From the NCBI GenBank assembly GCA_028583605.1, contig CM053331.1, positions 2,006,001 through 2,070,000 of the forward strand: a stretch of DNA of 64,000 nt. Reading direction: 5' to 3'. Made by a program: the position numbers and the translations under genes. Shown here piece after piece: positions 19,850 to 32,800 of the stretch (positions within the stretch are counted from its first letter, which is position 1; every line of letters starts with the position of its first letter). Under the pieces are notes generated by a model. That model ran no database searches, had not been told where the DNA came from, and saw only the letters and a program-made list of their open reading frames with translations. The stretch is from Dastarcus helophoroides. Lineage: Eukaryota > Arthropoda > Insecta > Coleoptera > Bothrideridae.

Positions 19850-22720
19850 AATGATATATCTTACACAAATTCACTAATTCCACAGAAGTTTATATTGCAC
19901 AAATAAGAATTTTGCATAAGTTTAATGGTTCCACCGAAACTCACTATTTCTGCTAGAATATATTAACAGCAGTTTACTAATTCTGTAGAATATTATTTAC
20001 AATTATCTGCTATTTGTGCAATGAACTAGTAGATTTCTGTGAAATTAGTAAATTTGTGCAACAAAATTTATGTAATTAGTGAATTTATAAAAAGAAATTT
20101 ATGGCATTAGTGAAATTGTGCAAAGAAATTTATGGAATTAGTAAATTTGTCCAAAGAAATTTATGGAATAAGTGAATTTGTGCAAAGAAATTTATGGAAT
20201 TAGAGAATTTATGCAAAAAAATTATGGAATTAGTAAATTTGCAAAAAGAAATTTATGAAATTAGTAAAATTGTGCAAAGAAATTTATAGAATTAGTGAAT
20301 TTGTGCAAAGCACTTTATGAAATTAGTGAATTTTTGCAAAGAAATTTATGGAATTAGTGAATTTGTGCAAAGAAATGTATGGAATTAGTGAATTTGTGCA
20401 AACAAATTTATGGAATTAGTGAGTTTGTGCAAAGAAATTTAGGAAACTAGGGAATTTGTACAAAAAAATTAAGTAATTAGTGAATTTGTGCAAAGAAATT
20501 TATAAAATTAGTAAATTTGTAAAAAGAAATTTATGGAATTGGTGAATTTGTGCAAAAAATTTATGGAATTAGTGAATTTGTAAAAAGAAATTTATGGAAT
20601 TAGTTAAATTGTGCAAAGAAATTTATAGAATTAGTGAATTTGTGCAAAAAAAATTATGAAATTAGTGAATTTCTGCAAAGAAATTTATGGAATTAGTGAA
20701 TTTGTGCAAAAAAATTTATGGAATTAGTGAATTTGTGCAAAAAAATTCTGGAATTAGTAAAATTGTGCAAAGAAATTTATAAAATTAATAAATTTGTGCA
20801 AAGAAATTTATGAAATAAGTGAATTTGTGCAAAAAAATTATAAACTTAGTGAATTTATGAAAAGAAATTTATGGAATTAGTGAAATTGTGCAAAGAAATT
20901 TATGGAATTAGTAAATTTGTCCAAAGAAATTTATGGAATAAGTGAATTTGTGCAAAGAAATTTATGGAATTAGAGAATTTATGCAAAAAAATTATGGAAT
21001 TAGTAAATTTGCAAAAAGAAATTTATGAAATTAGTAAAATTGTGCAAAGAAATTTATAGAATTAGTGAATTTGTGCAAAGCACTTTATGAAATTAGTGAA
21101 TTTTTGCAAAGAAATTTATGGAATAAGTGAATTTGTGCAAAGAAATGTATGGAATTAGTGAATTTGTGCAAACAAATTTATGGAATTAGTGAGTTTGTGC
21201 AAAGAAATTTAGGAAACTAGGGAATTTGTACGCAAAGAAATTATAGAGTTTGTGAATTTGTGCAAAAAAAAATTATGGAATTAGTGAATTTCTGCAAAGA
21301 AATTTATGGAATTAGTGAGTTTGTGCAAAGAAATTAATGGAATTAGTAAATTTGTGCAAAAAAATCAGAAAATTAGTGAATTCGTGCAAAAAAAATTGAT
21401 GGAATTAGTGAATTTGTAACAAGAAATTTATGGAATTAGTAAAATTGTGCAAAGAAATTTATGGAGTTTGTGAATTTGTGCAAAAAAATTATGGAATTAG
21501 TGAATTTATGCAAAAAAATTTATGAAATTAGTGAATTTGTGCAAAGAAATTGATGAAATTAGTGAATTTGTGCAAAAAAATCAGAAAATTAGTGAATTCG
21601 TGCAAAAAAAATTTATGGAATTAGTGAATTTGTGCAAAGAAATTGATGGAATTAGTGAATTTGTGCAAAAAAATGTGGAATTAGTAAAATTGTGCAAAGA
21701 AATTTATGAAATTAGTAAATTTGTGCAAAGAAATATATGAAATAAGTGAATTTGTGCAAAAAAATTTCTGGAATTAGTGAACTTATGCCAAAAAATTTAT
21801 GGAATTAGTAAATTTGTAAAAAGAAATTTATACAATTAATGAAATTGTGCAAATAAATTTATGGAATTACTAAATTTATTGAAAAATATTTATGGAATTA
21901 GTGAATTTGTAAAAAGAAATTTATGGAATTAGTAAAATTGTGCAAAGAAATTTATGGGATTAGTGAATTTGTGCAAAAAAATTATGAAATTAGTAAATTT
22001 GTGCAAAGAAATTTATGGAATTAGTGAGTTTGTGCAAAGAAATTAATGGAATTAGTAAATTTGTGCAAAAAAATCAGAAAATTAGTGAATTTGTGCAAAA
22101 AAATTTATGAAATTAGTGAATTTGTGCAAAGAAATTGATGAAATTAGTGAATTTGTGCAAAAAAATGTGAAATTAGTAAAATTGTGCAAAGAAATTTATG
22201 AAATTAGTAAATTTGTGCAAAGAAATATATGAAATAAGTGAATTTGTGCAAAAAAATTTCTGGAATTAGTGAACTTATGCCAAAAAATTTATGGAATTAG
22301 TAAATTTGTAAAAAGAAATTTATACAATTAATGAAATTGTGCAAATAAATTTATGGAATTACTAAATTTATAGAAAAATATTTATGGAATTAGTGAATTT
22401 GTAAAAAGAAATTTATGGAATTAGTAAAATTGTGCAAAGAAATTTATGGAATTAGTAAATTTGTGCAAATAAATTTATGGAATTAGTGAATTTGTGCAAA
22501 GAAATTTATGGAATTAGTAAATTTGTGCAAATAAATTTATGGAATTAGTGAATTTGTGCAAGGAAATTTATGGAATTAGTAAATTTTTGCAAAGAAATTT
22601 ATGGAATTAGTAAATTTGTGCAAGGAAATTTATGAACTTAGTAAATTTGTGCAAAGAAATTCATGGAATTAGTAAATTTGTGCATAGAAATTTATGCTTA
22701 TTTGTATTTTCTCTGATTGT
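19850..22720 (+). repeat. 31-bp satellite array, + orientation
   Basis: Roughly 85 units of a 31-bp motif containing GGAATTAGTGAATTTGTGC and AAAGAAATTTAT. Units vary by single bases and A-run length. Blocks are re-copied: the run at about 20,100-20,470 recurs almost unchanged at about 20,870-21,235, and 21,500-21,900 resembles 22,090-22,400, showing amplification of multi-unit segments. Because 31 is not a multiple of three, open frames such as 21,522-21,740 simply read the repeat in all frames and are not genes. Confidence 0.95.
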
Positions 22721-23700
22721 TAAGAAATCCATTTTTGTGTAATTTTTTAACGCGAACCTAGTATTTGTGAAATAAGTGAATTAAATATGAATTAGTAAAT
22801 TTATTTGGAATTATCGGTGAACTTTGTCAAATTACAAAATTCATGGTTATTTTGTATTTTCTCTGATTGATGAGAAATTCATTTTTGTGCAATATTTTAA
22901 CGTGAATCTATTATTTGTGGAATTAGTGAATTAACTAGTATGTAGTGAATTTTTTAGAAATTAGTGAATTTATAAAAAATTAGTGAGTTTATTAAAAATT
23001 AGAGAATTTATTTGGAATGATCAGTGAACTTTGTTGTATTTTTTCAAACTACCATTTTTGGAATTAGCGAACTTATGTGAAATTAGTGAAGGTGTGCGCA
23101 TTAGTGAATCTCTGGATTTATTTTTACCTGCGCCCTCTCAACCACCAGTAAGTAACGAAAGGATTTTGAGGGAATGCATTAATTGTGCTAATGGTACGCA
23201 AATTATGGTGAATCTTCGATTCAGTTTTCACTAACTCCATTTGCTCTGAAGTAAGACTTAGTTAAATTTAGCAGGATTAACGCACTTCTTTTTCATGAAT
23301 TAGTAAAATTATGTAGAATTAACAAATTCTATAAATCTACTATTTGTGGAATTAGTAAATTTATTTGGAATTATCAGTGAAATTAGTGAATCTATTTGAA
23401 ATTATCAGTGAATTTGTGCAAATAAATTTATGGAATTAGTGAATTTGTGCAAGGAAATTTATGGAATTAGTGAATTTTTGCAAGGAAATTTATGGAATTA
23501 GTGAATTTTTGCAAAGACATTCATGGAATTAGTAAATTTGTGAAAGGCAATTTATGGAATTAGTGAATTTGAGCAAAGAAATTTATGGAATTAGTGAATT
23601 TGTGCAAACAAATTTATAGAATTAGTGAATTTATGAAAAAAATGATAGAATCAGTGAATTTTACTAAATTAGCAAATTTCTACAAATCTGTGAATATGGA
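22721..23700 (+). repeat. Satellite edge with one higher-order unit, + orientation
   Basis: Contains the reverse complement of the longer units found at 29.8-36.3 kb: TTGTATTTTCTCTGATTG near 22,710 and 22,850, then an A-type segment at 23,031-23,234 and CACTTCTTTTTCATGAATTAG near 23,283. Dense 31-bp units return at 23,400-23,640. The A-type segment carries an open frame of 67 codons discussed in the findings. Confidence 0.85.
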
Positions 23701-25560
23701 ATTACCTAATTTTATCTTTTTGTAAAAAGCTTAACACCCCTCTTTAAGGAAATCAGCATACTACATCTGGAAAACTGAGCTGAGGCCGATTATGTCTCAG
23801 TTTCATAATTAAACAAACTTTATAAAACAAATCTAATTAGTAATTAAATATAAACTTCATAAGACAAATCTGATTAGAGACCCCTAAATCGCGAACAGTC
23901 CAAGTATAGACGTTGCAACCAGATCAACCAATATGCAGCTAATTCGTCTTCTCTCTTAAAATAAAATGTTGACACCGTGTTTAAAAGCTGGGAAGTGCTA
24001 CAAGAGACGTTCTCTAAGCTGTTTTAATTTAAACTTCAATCTGGAGCGAAACGGGCTTCTAAATAAAGCTCGGACGTAATGAGAAATTGCAAAGAGCTTG
24101 CAATAAAGCCGAACTTTTGTCAAGCTACAAAAAAGAACATATTATCTAAGTTTGGAACAAAGATAATGACTTTTAAGTGGATGAGTTCGCCAATGAAGTC
24201 TAGACAGTCAATTCTTTTGGATATCTCGCAATTACAGCGACTGAAATTTTGCTTTACTATTGAGTTGCATCAAGATGATGTCTGTGGGAAATTTGTTTGT
24301 TGAAAGTTAGCAATGTCGTTACCTCTTGCTGACAAAGTGATAAGTAACATTCAAGATGAAACATCAAACATCAGGAAGACGCGTAATTTACGTTTTACTC
24401 ATTTGCTATAAACCAGAACGATTCACAACGTAATATGTCCCAGTAAAATGTTCACATTCCATTAAAAATGCATCCCCTTGCTTCGAACTAAGTATGAGCT
24501 GTTGAACTAATTACGGTAATCAGGTTCGAAAACCGAGCTCTAACTGTACGATATTCTGCGGTCTTTTAACCTAATGGGCATCAGTTAAGTCCAGTGTGGT
24601 AGCAGATGTTTTTCAGCGACTATTGAGAAAGTTTTGTTATAGAGAATTAGTACATAAGTTTTTACGCAGTGGGTAAACGACGCCCCATTTTTTACATTAG
24701 CTTGGCTCTAATGATTCGAATGATATTATAGCGAAGTAATTACGAACTTTTTTTTAACACACAATATCATTAAGAAGAAGTTTTTTGACGTATCAGGAAA
24801 CTATCTTTTTCTTTTAATGCACGTCGGCACGAATTTTTTCACATCACCTTAACATGGTTTTTTGTCAAACCAAATTGGGTTTTTGAAGTATAAGAGCTTC
24901 GAAAATTCCATTTTTTTGCTAAAGGGCTAAAGTAAATTAAGACGAATAAAGATGGATGAAGACGAATTTGCATCCGTCTAAAATTATAAGATCTTGGTAA
25001 GTTAATTAGAGCGTCTCCTACACAGTGAATTAAACCAAATTATCCCTACAATATCATCCAATTTAAGAGAGTGTTTTCAACGGGGGTTTCACCGAGTCAG
25101 CTTTTTGCGAAGGCGACGCAAATGTATGTGCATAAAATGCCGTGTCCCGAATAATTGGAGGAGTTTTGAGATAAACCGCTAACAAGAACTCGACCGGCCG
25201 AGCCCGAGCTATGCAAATACTATTGATTTGACAGTGACTAAGCCGAGACAAATCTTAATCTCGACAGAAAATAGATTCACGTACAAATAATTGCGTTGCC
25301 CCGAGTGGATTTCCTCTATCGAATCCGTACCCAATTAACTTCGATCCAAAAAAACACTTCCCAAAATCGACAAGGTGATGATAGAAAAGCGACTTAATCA
25401 TGGTTAAGGCATCGTGAATTCAAAAATTCGCGAGGTATAGCTACAAATCGGATCGTGGTATGGATTTTAAAATGATAGGGTAGTGAATGCGTTAGAATTA
25501 TCGCTTTGGCTTTAACATAAACCCATTTAAAACAAATTTGTTGGGATCTCTTTTGAGGGT
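23701..25560. other. Single-copy spacer between opposed satellite arrays
   Basis: About 1.86 kb without satellite units separates the + oriented array from the - oriented one. Open frames of 62-78 codons exist (24,079-24,303 +, 25,063-25,251 -) without recognisable domains. No gene called. Confidence 0.6.
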
Positions 25561-26630
25561 TGTAACCACCCAGGACAAGAATTCACTAATTCCACACTTT
25601 AGAAAAATTGCAGAGAAATAAATATTGCAACAAAATATGTCCAACAAATTAATGCAGAATCTAAGTAATTTGATGATATTAAGATCTTCACTAATTCCAT
25701 CGAAATTCGTCAATGTTATAAACAATAACTTCAAAAAATCCGCTTATTTTATAGAACTTCAATATTAATGGGCGCAAATTACTAATTCCGAATAAACTTA
25801 TTAGTTCCGCAAAAATTTACTAATTCACTAATTCCTAAGAAATTCATTAATTCTTAATAAATTTTCTAATCCCTAATAAATTCACTTATTCCTAATAAAT
25901 TCACCAATTTCCATTTAATTTACTAATTCTACAAATAATAAGTTTACGTTAACATATTGCACAAAAATGGTTTTTTTCAAAAATCAGAAAAAATATAAAA
26001 TAACCATAAATTGATAAAGTTTACTGATAATTTTAAATAAATTCACTAATTCTTAATAAATTCACTAATTCTTTATAAGTTCACTAATTTCTAATAAATT
26101 CACTAATTCCCAAATTAGTTCGCTAATTTCCAAATAAGTTCGCTAATTCCCAAATAAGTTCGCTAATTCCCAAATAAGTTTGCTAATTCCCAAATAAGTT
26201 CGCTAATTCCAGAAATGGCAGATTGACTAATTCCACCGAAAATTGTCAATTTTATAAACAATAAGCTCAGAAAATCCATCTATTTTATAGAACTTTAACA
26301 CTAATGAACACACATTACTAATTCCGAATAAATTCAGTAATTGCTAATAAATTTACCAATTCCTAATAAATTCACTAATTCCCATTGAATTCACTAATTC
26401 CACAAATAATAGGTGCACGTTAAAATATTGCACAAAAATGGATTTCTTATCAATCAGAGAAAATAGAAAATAACCATGAATTTTGTAATTTGACAAAGCT
26501 CACCGATAATTCCAAATAAATTTACTAATTCTTATTTAATTCACTTATTTCACAAATAATAAGTTCACGTTTAAATATTGCACAAAAAGAAATTTCTCAA
26601 CAATCAGAGATAATATGAAATAAGCATAAA
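25561..26630 (-). repeat. Satellite edge, - orientation, long-unit type
   Basis: CACTAATTCC and CTAATAAATTCACTAATTCC words dominate, with GTTCGCTAATTCCCAAATAA repeated five times near 26,110-26,210. Words shared with the 865-bp higher-order units (GAACTTTAATACTAATG-like, CACAAATAATAGG, TTGCACAAAAATGGATTTC) identify it as partial higher-order units. Confidence 0.85.
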
Positions 26631-29600
26631 TTTCTTTGCACAAATTCACTAATTCCATAAATTTATTAGCACAAATTTAATAATTCCATAAATTTCTTTG
26701 CACAATTTTACTAATTCCATAAATTTCTTTGCAAAAATTTACTAATTCCATAAATTTCTTTGCACAAATTCACTAATTCCATAAATTTATTAGCACAAAT
26801 TTAATAATTCCATAAATTTCTTTGCACAATTTTACTAATTCCATAAATTTAAATTTCTTTTTACAAATTCACTAATTCCATAAATATTTTTCTATAAATT
26901 TAGTAATTCCATAAATTGTTTGCACAAATTCACCAATTCCATGAATTTCTTTTTGCAGATTTACTAATTCCATAAATTTGTTGGCATAAATTCACTACTT
27001 CCAGAAATTTTTTTGCACAAATTTACTTATTTCATATATTTCCTTGCACAAATTTACTGATTTCATAAATTTCTCTGCACAATTTCACTAATTCCACATT
27101 TTTTGCACAAATTCACTAATTCCATAAATTTCTTTGCACAAATTCACTAATTCCATCAATTTCTTTGCACGAATTCACTAATTTTCTGATTTTTTTTGCA
27201 TAAATTTACTAATTCCATTAATTTCTTTGCACAAATTCACTAATTTCATAAATTTTTTTGCATAAATTCACTAATTCCATAATTTTTTTGCACAAATTCA
27301 CAAACTATAAATTTCTTTGCACAATTTTACTAATTCCATAAATTTCTTCTTACAAATTCACTAATTCCATAAATATTTTTCTATAAATTTAGTAATTACA
27401 TAAATTTATTTGCACAATTTCATTAATTGTATAAATTTCTTTTTACAAATTTACTAATTCCATAAATTTTTTGGCATAAGTTCACTAATTCCAGAAATTT
27501 TTTTGCACAAATTCACTTATTTCATATATTTCTTTGCACAAATTTACTAATTTCATAAATTTCTTTGCACAATTTTACTAATTCCACATTTTTTTGCACA
27601 CATTCATTAATTCCATCAATTTCTTTGCACAAATTCACTAATTCCATAAATTTCTATGCACAAATTTACTAATTCCATGAATTTCTTTGCACAAATTTAC
27701 TAATTCCATAAATTTCCTTGCAAAAATTTACTAATTCCATAAATTTCCTTGCACAAATTCACTAATTCCATAAATTTATTTGCACAAATTTACTAATTCC
27801 ATGAATTTCTTTGCACAATTTTACTAATTCCATAAATTTCTTTTTACAAATTCACTAATTCCATAAATATTTTTGTATAAATTTAATAATTCCATAAATT
27901 TTTTGCACAAATTCACCAATTCCATGAATTTCTTTTTGCAGATTCACTAGTTCCATAAATTTTTTGGCATAAATTTACTAATTCCATAAATTTTTTTGCA
28001 CAAATTTACTTATTTCATATATTTCTTTGCACAAATTTACTAATTTTATAAATTTCTTTGCACAATTTCACTAATTCCACAGTTTTTTTGCACAAATTCA
28101 CTAATTATATAAATTTCTTTGCACAAATTCACTAATTCCATAAATTTCTTTGCACGAAATCACTAATTTTCTGATTTTTTTGCACAAATTTACTAATTCT
28201 ATTAATTTCTTTGCACAAATTCACTAATTCCATAAATTTCTTTGCAGAAATTCACTAATTCCATAATTTTTTTGCACAAATTCACTAATTCCATAAATTT
28301 CTTTGCACAATTTTACTAATTCCATAAATTTCTTTTTACAAATTCACTAATTCCATAAATATTTTTGTATAAATTTAATAATTCCATAAATTTATTTGCA
28401 CAATTTCATTAATTGTATAAATTTCTTTTTACAAATTCACTAGTTCCATAAATTTTTTGGCATAAATTTACTAATTCCATAAATTTTTTTGCACAAATTC
28501 ACTTATTTCATATATTTCTTTGCACAAATTTACTAATTTTATAAATTTCTTTGCACAATTTCACTAATTCCACAGTTTTTTTGCACAAATTCACTAATTA
28601 TATAAATTTCTTTGCACAAATTCACTAATTCCATAAATTTCTTTGCACGAATTCACTAATTTTCTGATTTTTTTGCACAAATTTACTAATTCCATTAATT
28701 TCTTTGCACAAATTCACTAATTCCATAAATTTCTTTGCACAAATTCACTAATTCCATAAATTTCCTTGCAAAAATTCACTAATTTCATAATTTTTTTGGC
28801 ATAAGTTCACTAATTCCAGAATTTTTTTGGTACAAATTCATTTATTTCATATATTTCTTTGCACAAATTTACTATTTTCATAAATTTCTTTGCACAATTT
28901 CACTAATTCCACATTTTTTGCACAAATTCACTAATTCCATAAATTTCTTTGCACAAATTCACTAATTGCATCAATTTTTTTGCACGAATTCACTAATTTT
29001 CTGATTTTTTTTGCACAAATTTACTAATTTCATCAATTTCTTTGCACAAATTCACTAATTCCATAAATTTCTATGCACAAATTTACTAATTCCATGAATT
29101 TCTTTGCACAAATTTACTAATTTTCCGATTTTTTTGCACAAATTTACTAATTCTATTAATTTCTTTGCACAAATTCACTAATTCCATAAATTTCTTTGCA
29201 GAAATTCACTAATTCCATAATTTTTTTTTGCACAAATTCACTAATCCCATAAATTTCTTTGCACAATTTTACTAATTCCATCAATTTCTTTTTACAAATT
29301 CACTAATTCCATAAATAATTTTCTATAAATTTACTAATTCCATAAATTTATTTGCACAATTTCATTAATTGTATAAATTTCTTTTTACAAATTTACCAAT
29401 TCCATAAATTTCTTGGCATAAGTTCACTAATTCCAGAAATTTTTTTGCACAAATTCACTTATTTCATATATTTCTTTGCACAAATTTACTAATTTCATAA
29501 ATTTCTTTGCACATTTTAACTAATTCCACATTTTTTGCACAAATTCACTAATTCCATAAATTTCTTTGCACGAATTCACTAATTTTCTGATTTTTTTTGC

Positions 29601-29800
29601 ACAAATTTAATAATTCCATTAATTTCTTTGCGCAAATTCACTAATTCCATAAATTTCTTTGCAGAAATTCACTAATTTCATAATTTTTTTTTGCACAAAT
29701 TCACAAACTCCATAAATTTCTTTGCACAATTTTACTAATTCCATAAATTTCTTGTTACAAATTCACTAATTCCATTAACTTATTTGCACAAATTTACTAA
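26631..29800 (-). repeat. 31-bp satellite array, - orientation
   Basis: About 100 units of the reverse complement of the 19.85-22.72 kb motif (GCACAAATTCACTAATTCC with TAAATTTCTTT). Multi-unit blocks recur, for example 27,840-28,190 and 28,315-28,660. Orientation is uniformly opposite to the first array. Confidence 0.95.
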
Positions 29801-32800
29801 TTCCACAAATAATAGATTCACGTTAAAATATTGCACAAAAATGAATTTCTCATCAATCAGAGAAAATACAAAATAACCATGAATTTTGAATTTTGACAAA
29901 GTTCACCGATAATTCCAAATAAATTTACTAATTCTTATTTAATTTACTTATTTCACAAATAATAGATTCACGTTAAAATATTGCACAAAAATGGATTTCT
30001 CAACAATAAAAAAAATACAAAATAACCATTAATTTTGTAATTTGACCAAATTCACTGATAATTCCAAATAAATTTACTAATTCTTATTTAATTTACTTAT
30101 TTTACAAATAATAGATTCACGTTAAAATATTGCACAAAAATGGATTTCTCAACAATAAAAAAAATACAAAATAACCATTAATTTTGTAATTTGACCAAAT
30201 TCACTGATAATTCCAAAGAAATGCACTAATTACTCTGATAATTCCAAATAAATTTAATAATTTCACAAATAGTAGATTAATAAAATTTGTTAATTCTACA
30301 TAATTTTACTAATTCATGAAAAAGAAGTGCATCAATCCTGCTAAATTCAAGTAAGCCTTTCTTCAGAGCAAATGGAATTAGTGAAAACTGAATCAAAAAT
30401 TCATCACAATTTGCATGTCATTAGTACAATTAAGGCATTCGCTGAAAATCCCTTTGTTATTGACTGGTGATTGAGAGGTTGCAGATAAAGATAAATTCAG
30501 AGATTCACTAATGCGCACACATTCACTAATTCCTGATACGTTCGCTAATTCCAAAAATAGTAGCTTTATAAAATACGCTAATTTGAGGGCATTTCAGTAA
30601 CTGAAATGCGTAAATCTTAGAAATGTAAGTCCTAGAACTGCGTAAATCTTAGAAATGTAAGTCCTAGAACTGCGTAAATCTTAGAAATGTAAGTCCTAGA
30701 ATTGCGTAAATCTTGCAAGCACTTCCTTAGACTAAGCGGAATTAGTAAAAATCAAATTGAATATTCACCAAAATTTACATGTCGTCAGTATAACCCATTC
30801 ACTCACAATCCCTTCGTTGTTTACTGATTGTGAGGAAGCAGCTAAATTAAAAAATCCACTAATTTGCTCACATTCGTTGATTCCAAATAGGTTCGCTAAT
30901 TCCACAAATGGCAGATTCACTAATTCCACAGAAAATTGTCAATGTTATAAACACTTACCTGAGAAAGTCCATTTATTTTATAAAACTTGAATACTAATGA
31001 ACACATTACTAATTCCGAATAAGTTTAGTAATTCCTAATAAATTCACTAATTCCTAATAAATTTACTAATTCCCATTTAATTTGCTCATTCCACAAATAA
31101 TAAATTTACGTTTAAATATTGCACAAAAGTGGATTTCACAACAATAAGAGAAAATAAAAAATGAGCATAAATTTTGTAATTTGACGAAATTCACTGATAA
31201 TTCCAAATAAATTCACTAATTCCACAAATATCAAATTGATAAAACTCGTTAATTTTACATAGTTTTACTATCTAATTTATAAAAAAGAAGTGCGAATTCT
31301 GCTAAATTTAAGTAAATACTTCTTCAGAGCAAATGGAATTAGCGAAAATTGAATCAAAGTTTCACCACAATTTGCATGTCATTAGTACAATAAACGCATT
31401 CGCCTAAAATTCCTTTGTTATTTGCTGGTGGCTGAGGGCGCAGATAAAGATAGATGCTCACTAGGGCATTCACTAATTCCTAGTAAGTTCGCTAATTCCA
31501 AAAATAGTAGCTTTATAAAATACACTAATTCGACAAAATTTCAATAATTTTTAGTAATGAAATGCGTAAATCCTTCAAGCATTTTCTCGTACTAAGTGGA
31601 ATTAGTAAAAATCGAATAGAAGAATTACCAGAATTTGCATGTCGTCAGTATAGCACATTCACTCAGAATCCCTTCATTGTTTGCTGATTGTGAGGGAGTA
31701 GCTAAATTCAAAAATCCACTAATTTGCTCACTTTTACTGATTCCAAATAAGTTCACTAATTCCACGAATGGCAAGTTCACTAATTCCACAGAAAATTGTT
31801 AATGTTGTAAACAATTACCTCAGACAATCCATCTATTTCATAGAACTTTAATACTAATGGAGTCACATTACTAATTCCAAATTAATTCAGTAATTCTTAA
31901 TAAAGTGACTAATTTCTAATAAATTCACTAATTCCCATTTAATTTCCCAATTCCACAAATAATAAATTTACGTTTAAATATTCCACAAAAGTGGATTTCA
32001 CAACAATAAGAGAAAATACAAAATGAGCATAAATTTTGTAATTTGACAAAATTCACTGATAATTCCAAATAAATTCACTAATTCCACAAATATCAAATTG
32101 ATAAAACTCGTTAATTTTACATAGTTTTACTATCTAATTTATAAAAAAGAAGTGCGAATTCTGCTAAATTCAAGTAAATACTTCTTCAGAGCAAATGGAA
32201 TTAGCAAAAATTGTATCAAAGTTTCACCACAATTTGCATGTCATTAGTACAGTTAACGCATTCGCCTAAAATTCCTTTGTTATTTGCTGGTGGCTGAGGG
32301 CACAGATAAAGATAGATGCCCACTAGGGCATTCACTAATTCCTGGTAAGTTCGCTAATTCCAAAAATAGTAGATTTATAAAATACACTAATTTCACAAAA
32401 TTTCAATAATTTTTAGTAACGAAATGCGTAAATCCTTCAAGCATTTTCTCAGACTAAGTGGAATTAGTAAAAATCGAATAGAAGAATTACCAGAATTTGC
32501 ATGTCGTCAATATAACATATTCAGTCAGAATCCCTTCGTTGTTTGCTGATTGTGAGGGAGCAGCTAAATTCAAAAATCCACTAATTTGCTCACTTTTACT
32601 GATTCCAAATAAGTTCGCTAATTCCACAAATGGCAAGTTCACTAATTCCACAGAAAATTGTTAATGTTATAAACAATTACCTCAGACAATCTATCTATTT
32701 CATAGAACTTTAATTCTAATGGAGTCACATTACTAATTCCGAATAAATTCAGTAATTCTTAATTAAAGTGACTAATTTCTAATAAGGTCACTAATTCCCA

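Noticed and set aside
21522..21740. 72-codon frame in the 31-bp satellite
   Set aside because: A direct translation of the 31-bp unit through all three frames; expected by chance when stops are missing from the unit.
24079..24303. 74-codon frame in the spacer between satellite arrays
   Set aside because: No domain, no splice or promoter context and ordinary codon use for AT-rich noncoding DNA.
26631..29800. CRISPR-like direct repeats
   Set aside because: Units are contiguous without unique spacers, diverge gradually, and the setting is a eukaryotic satellite with no cas genes.
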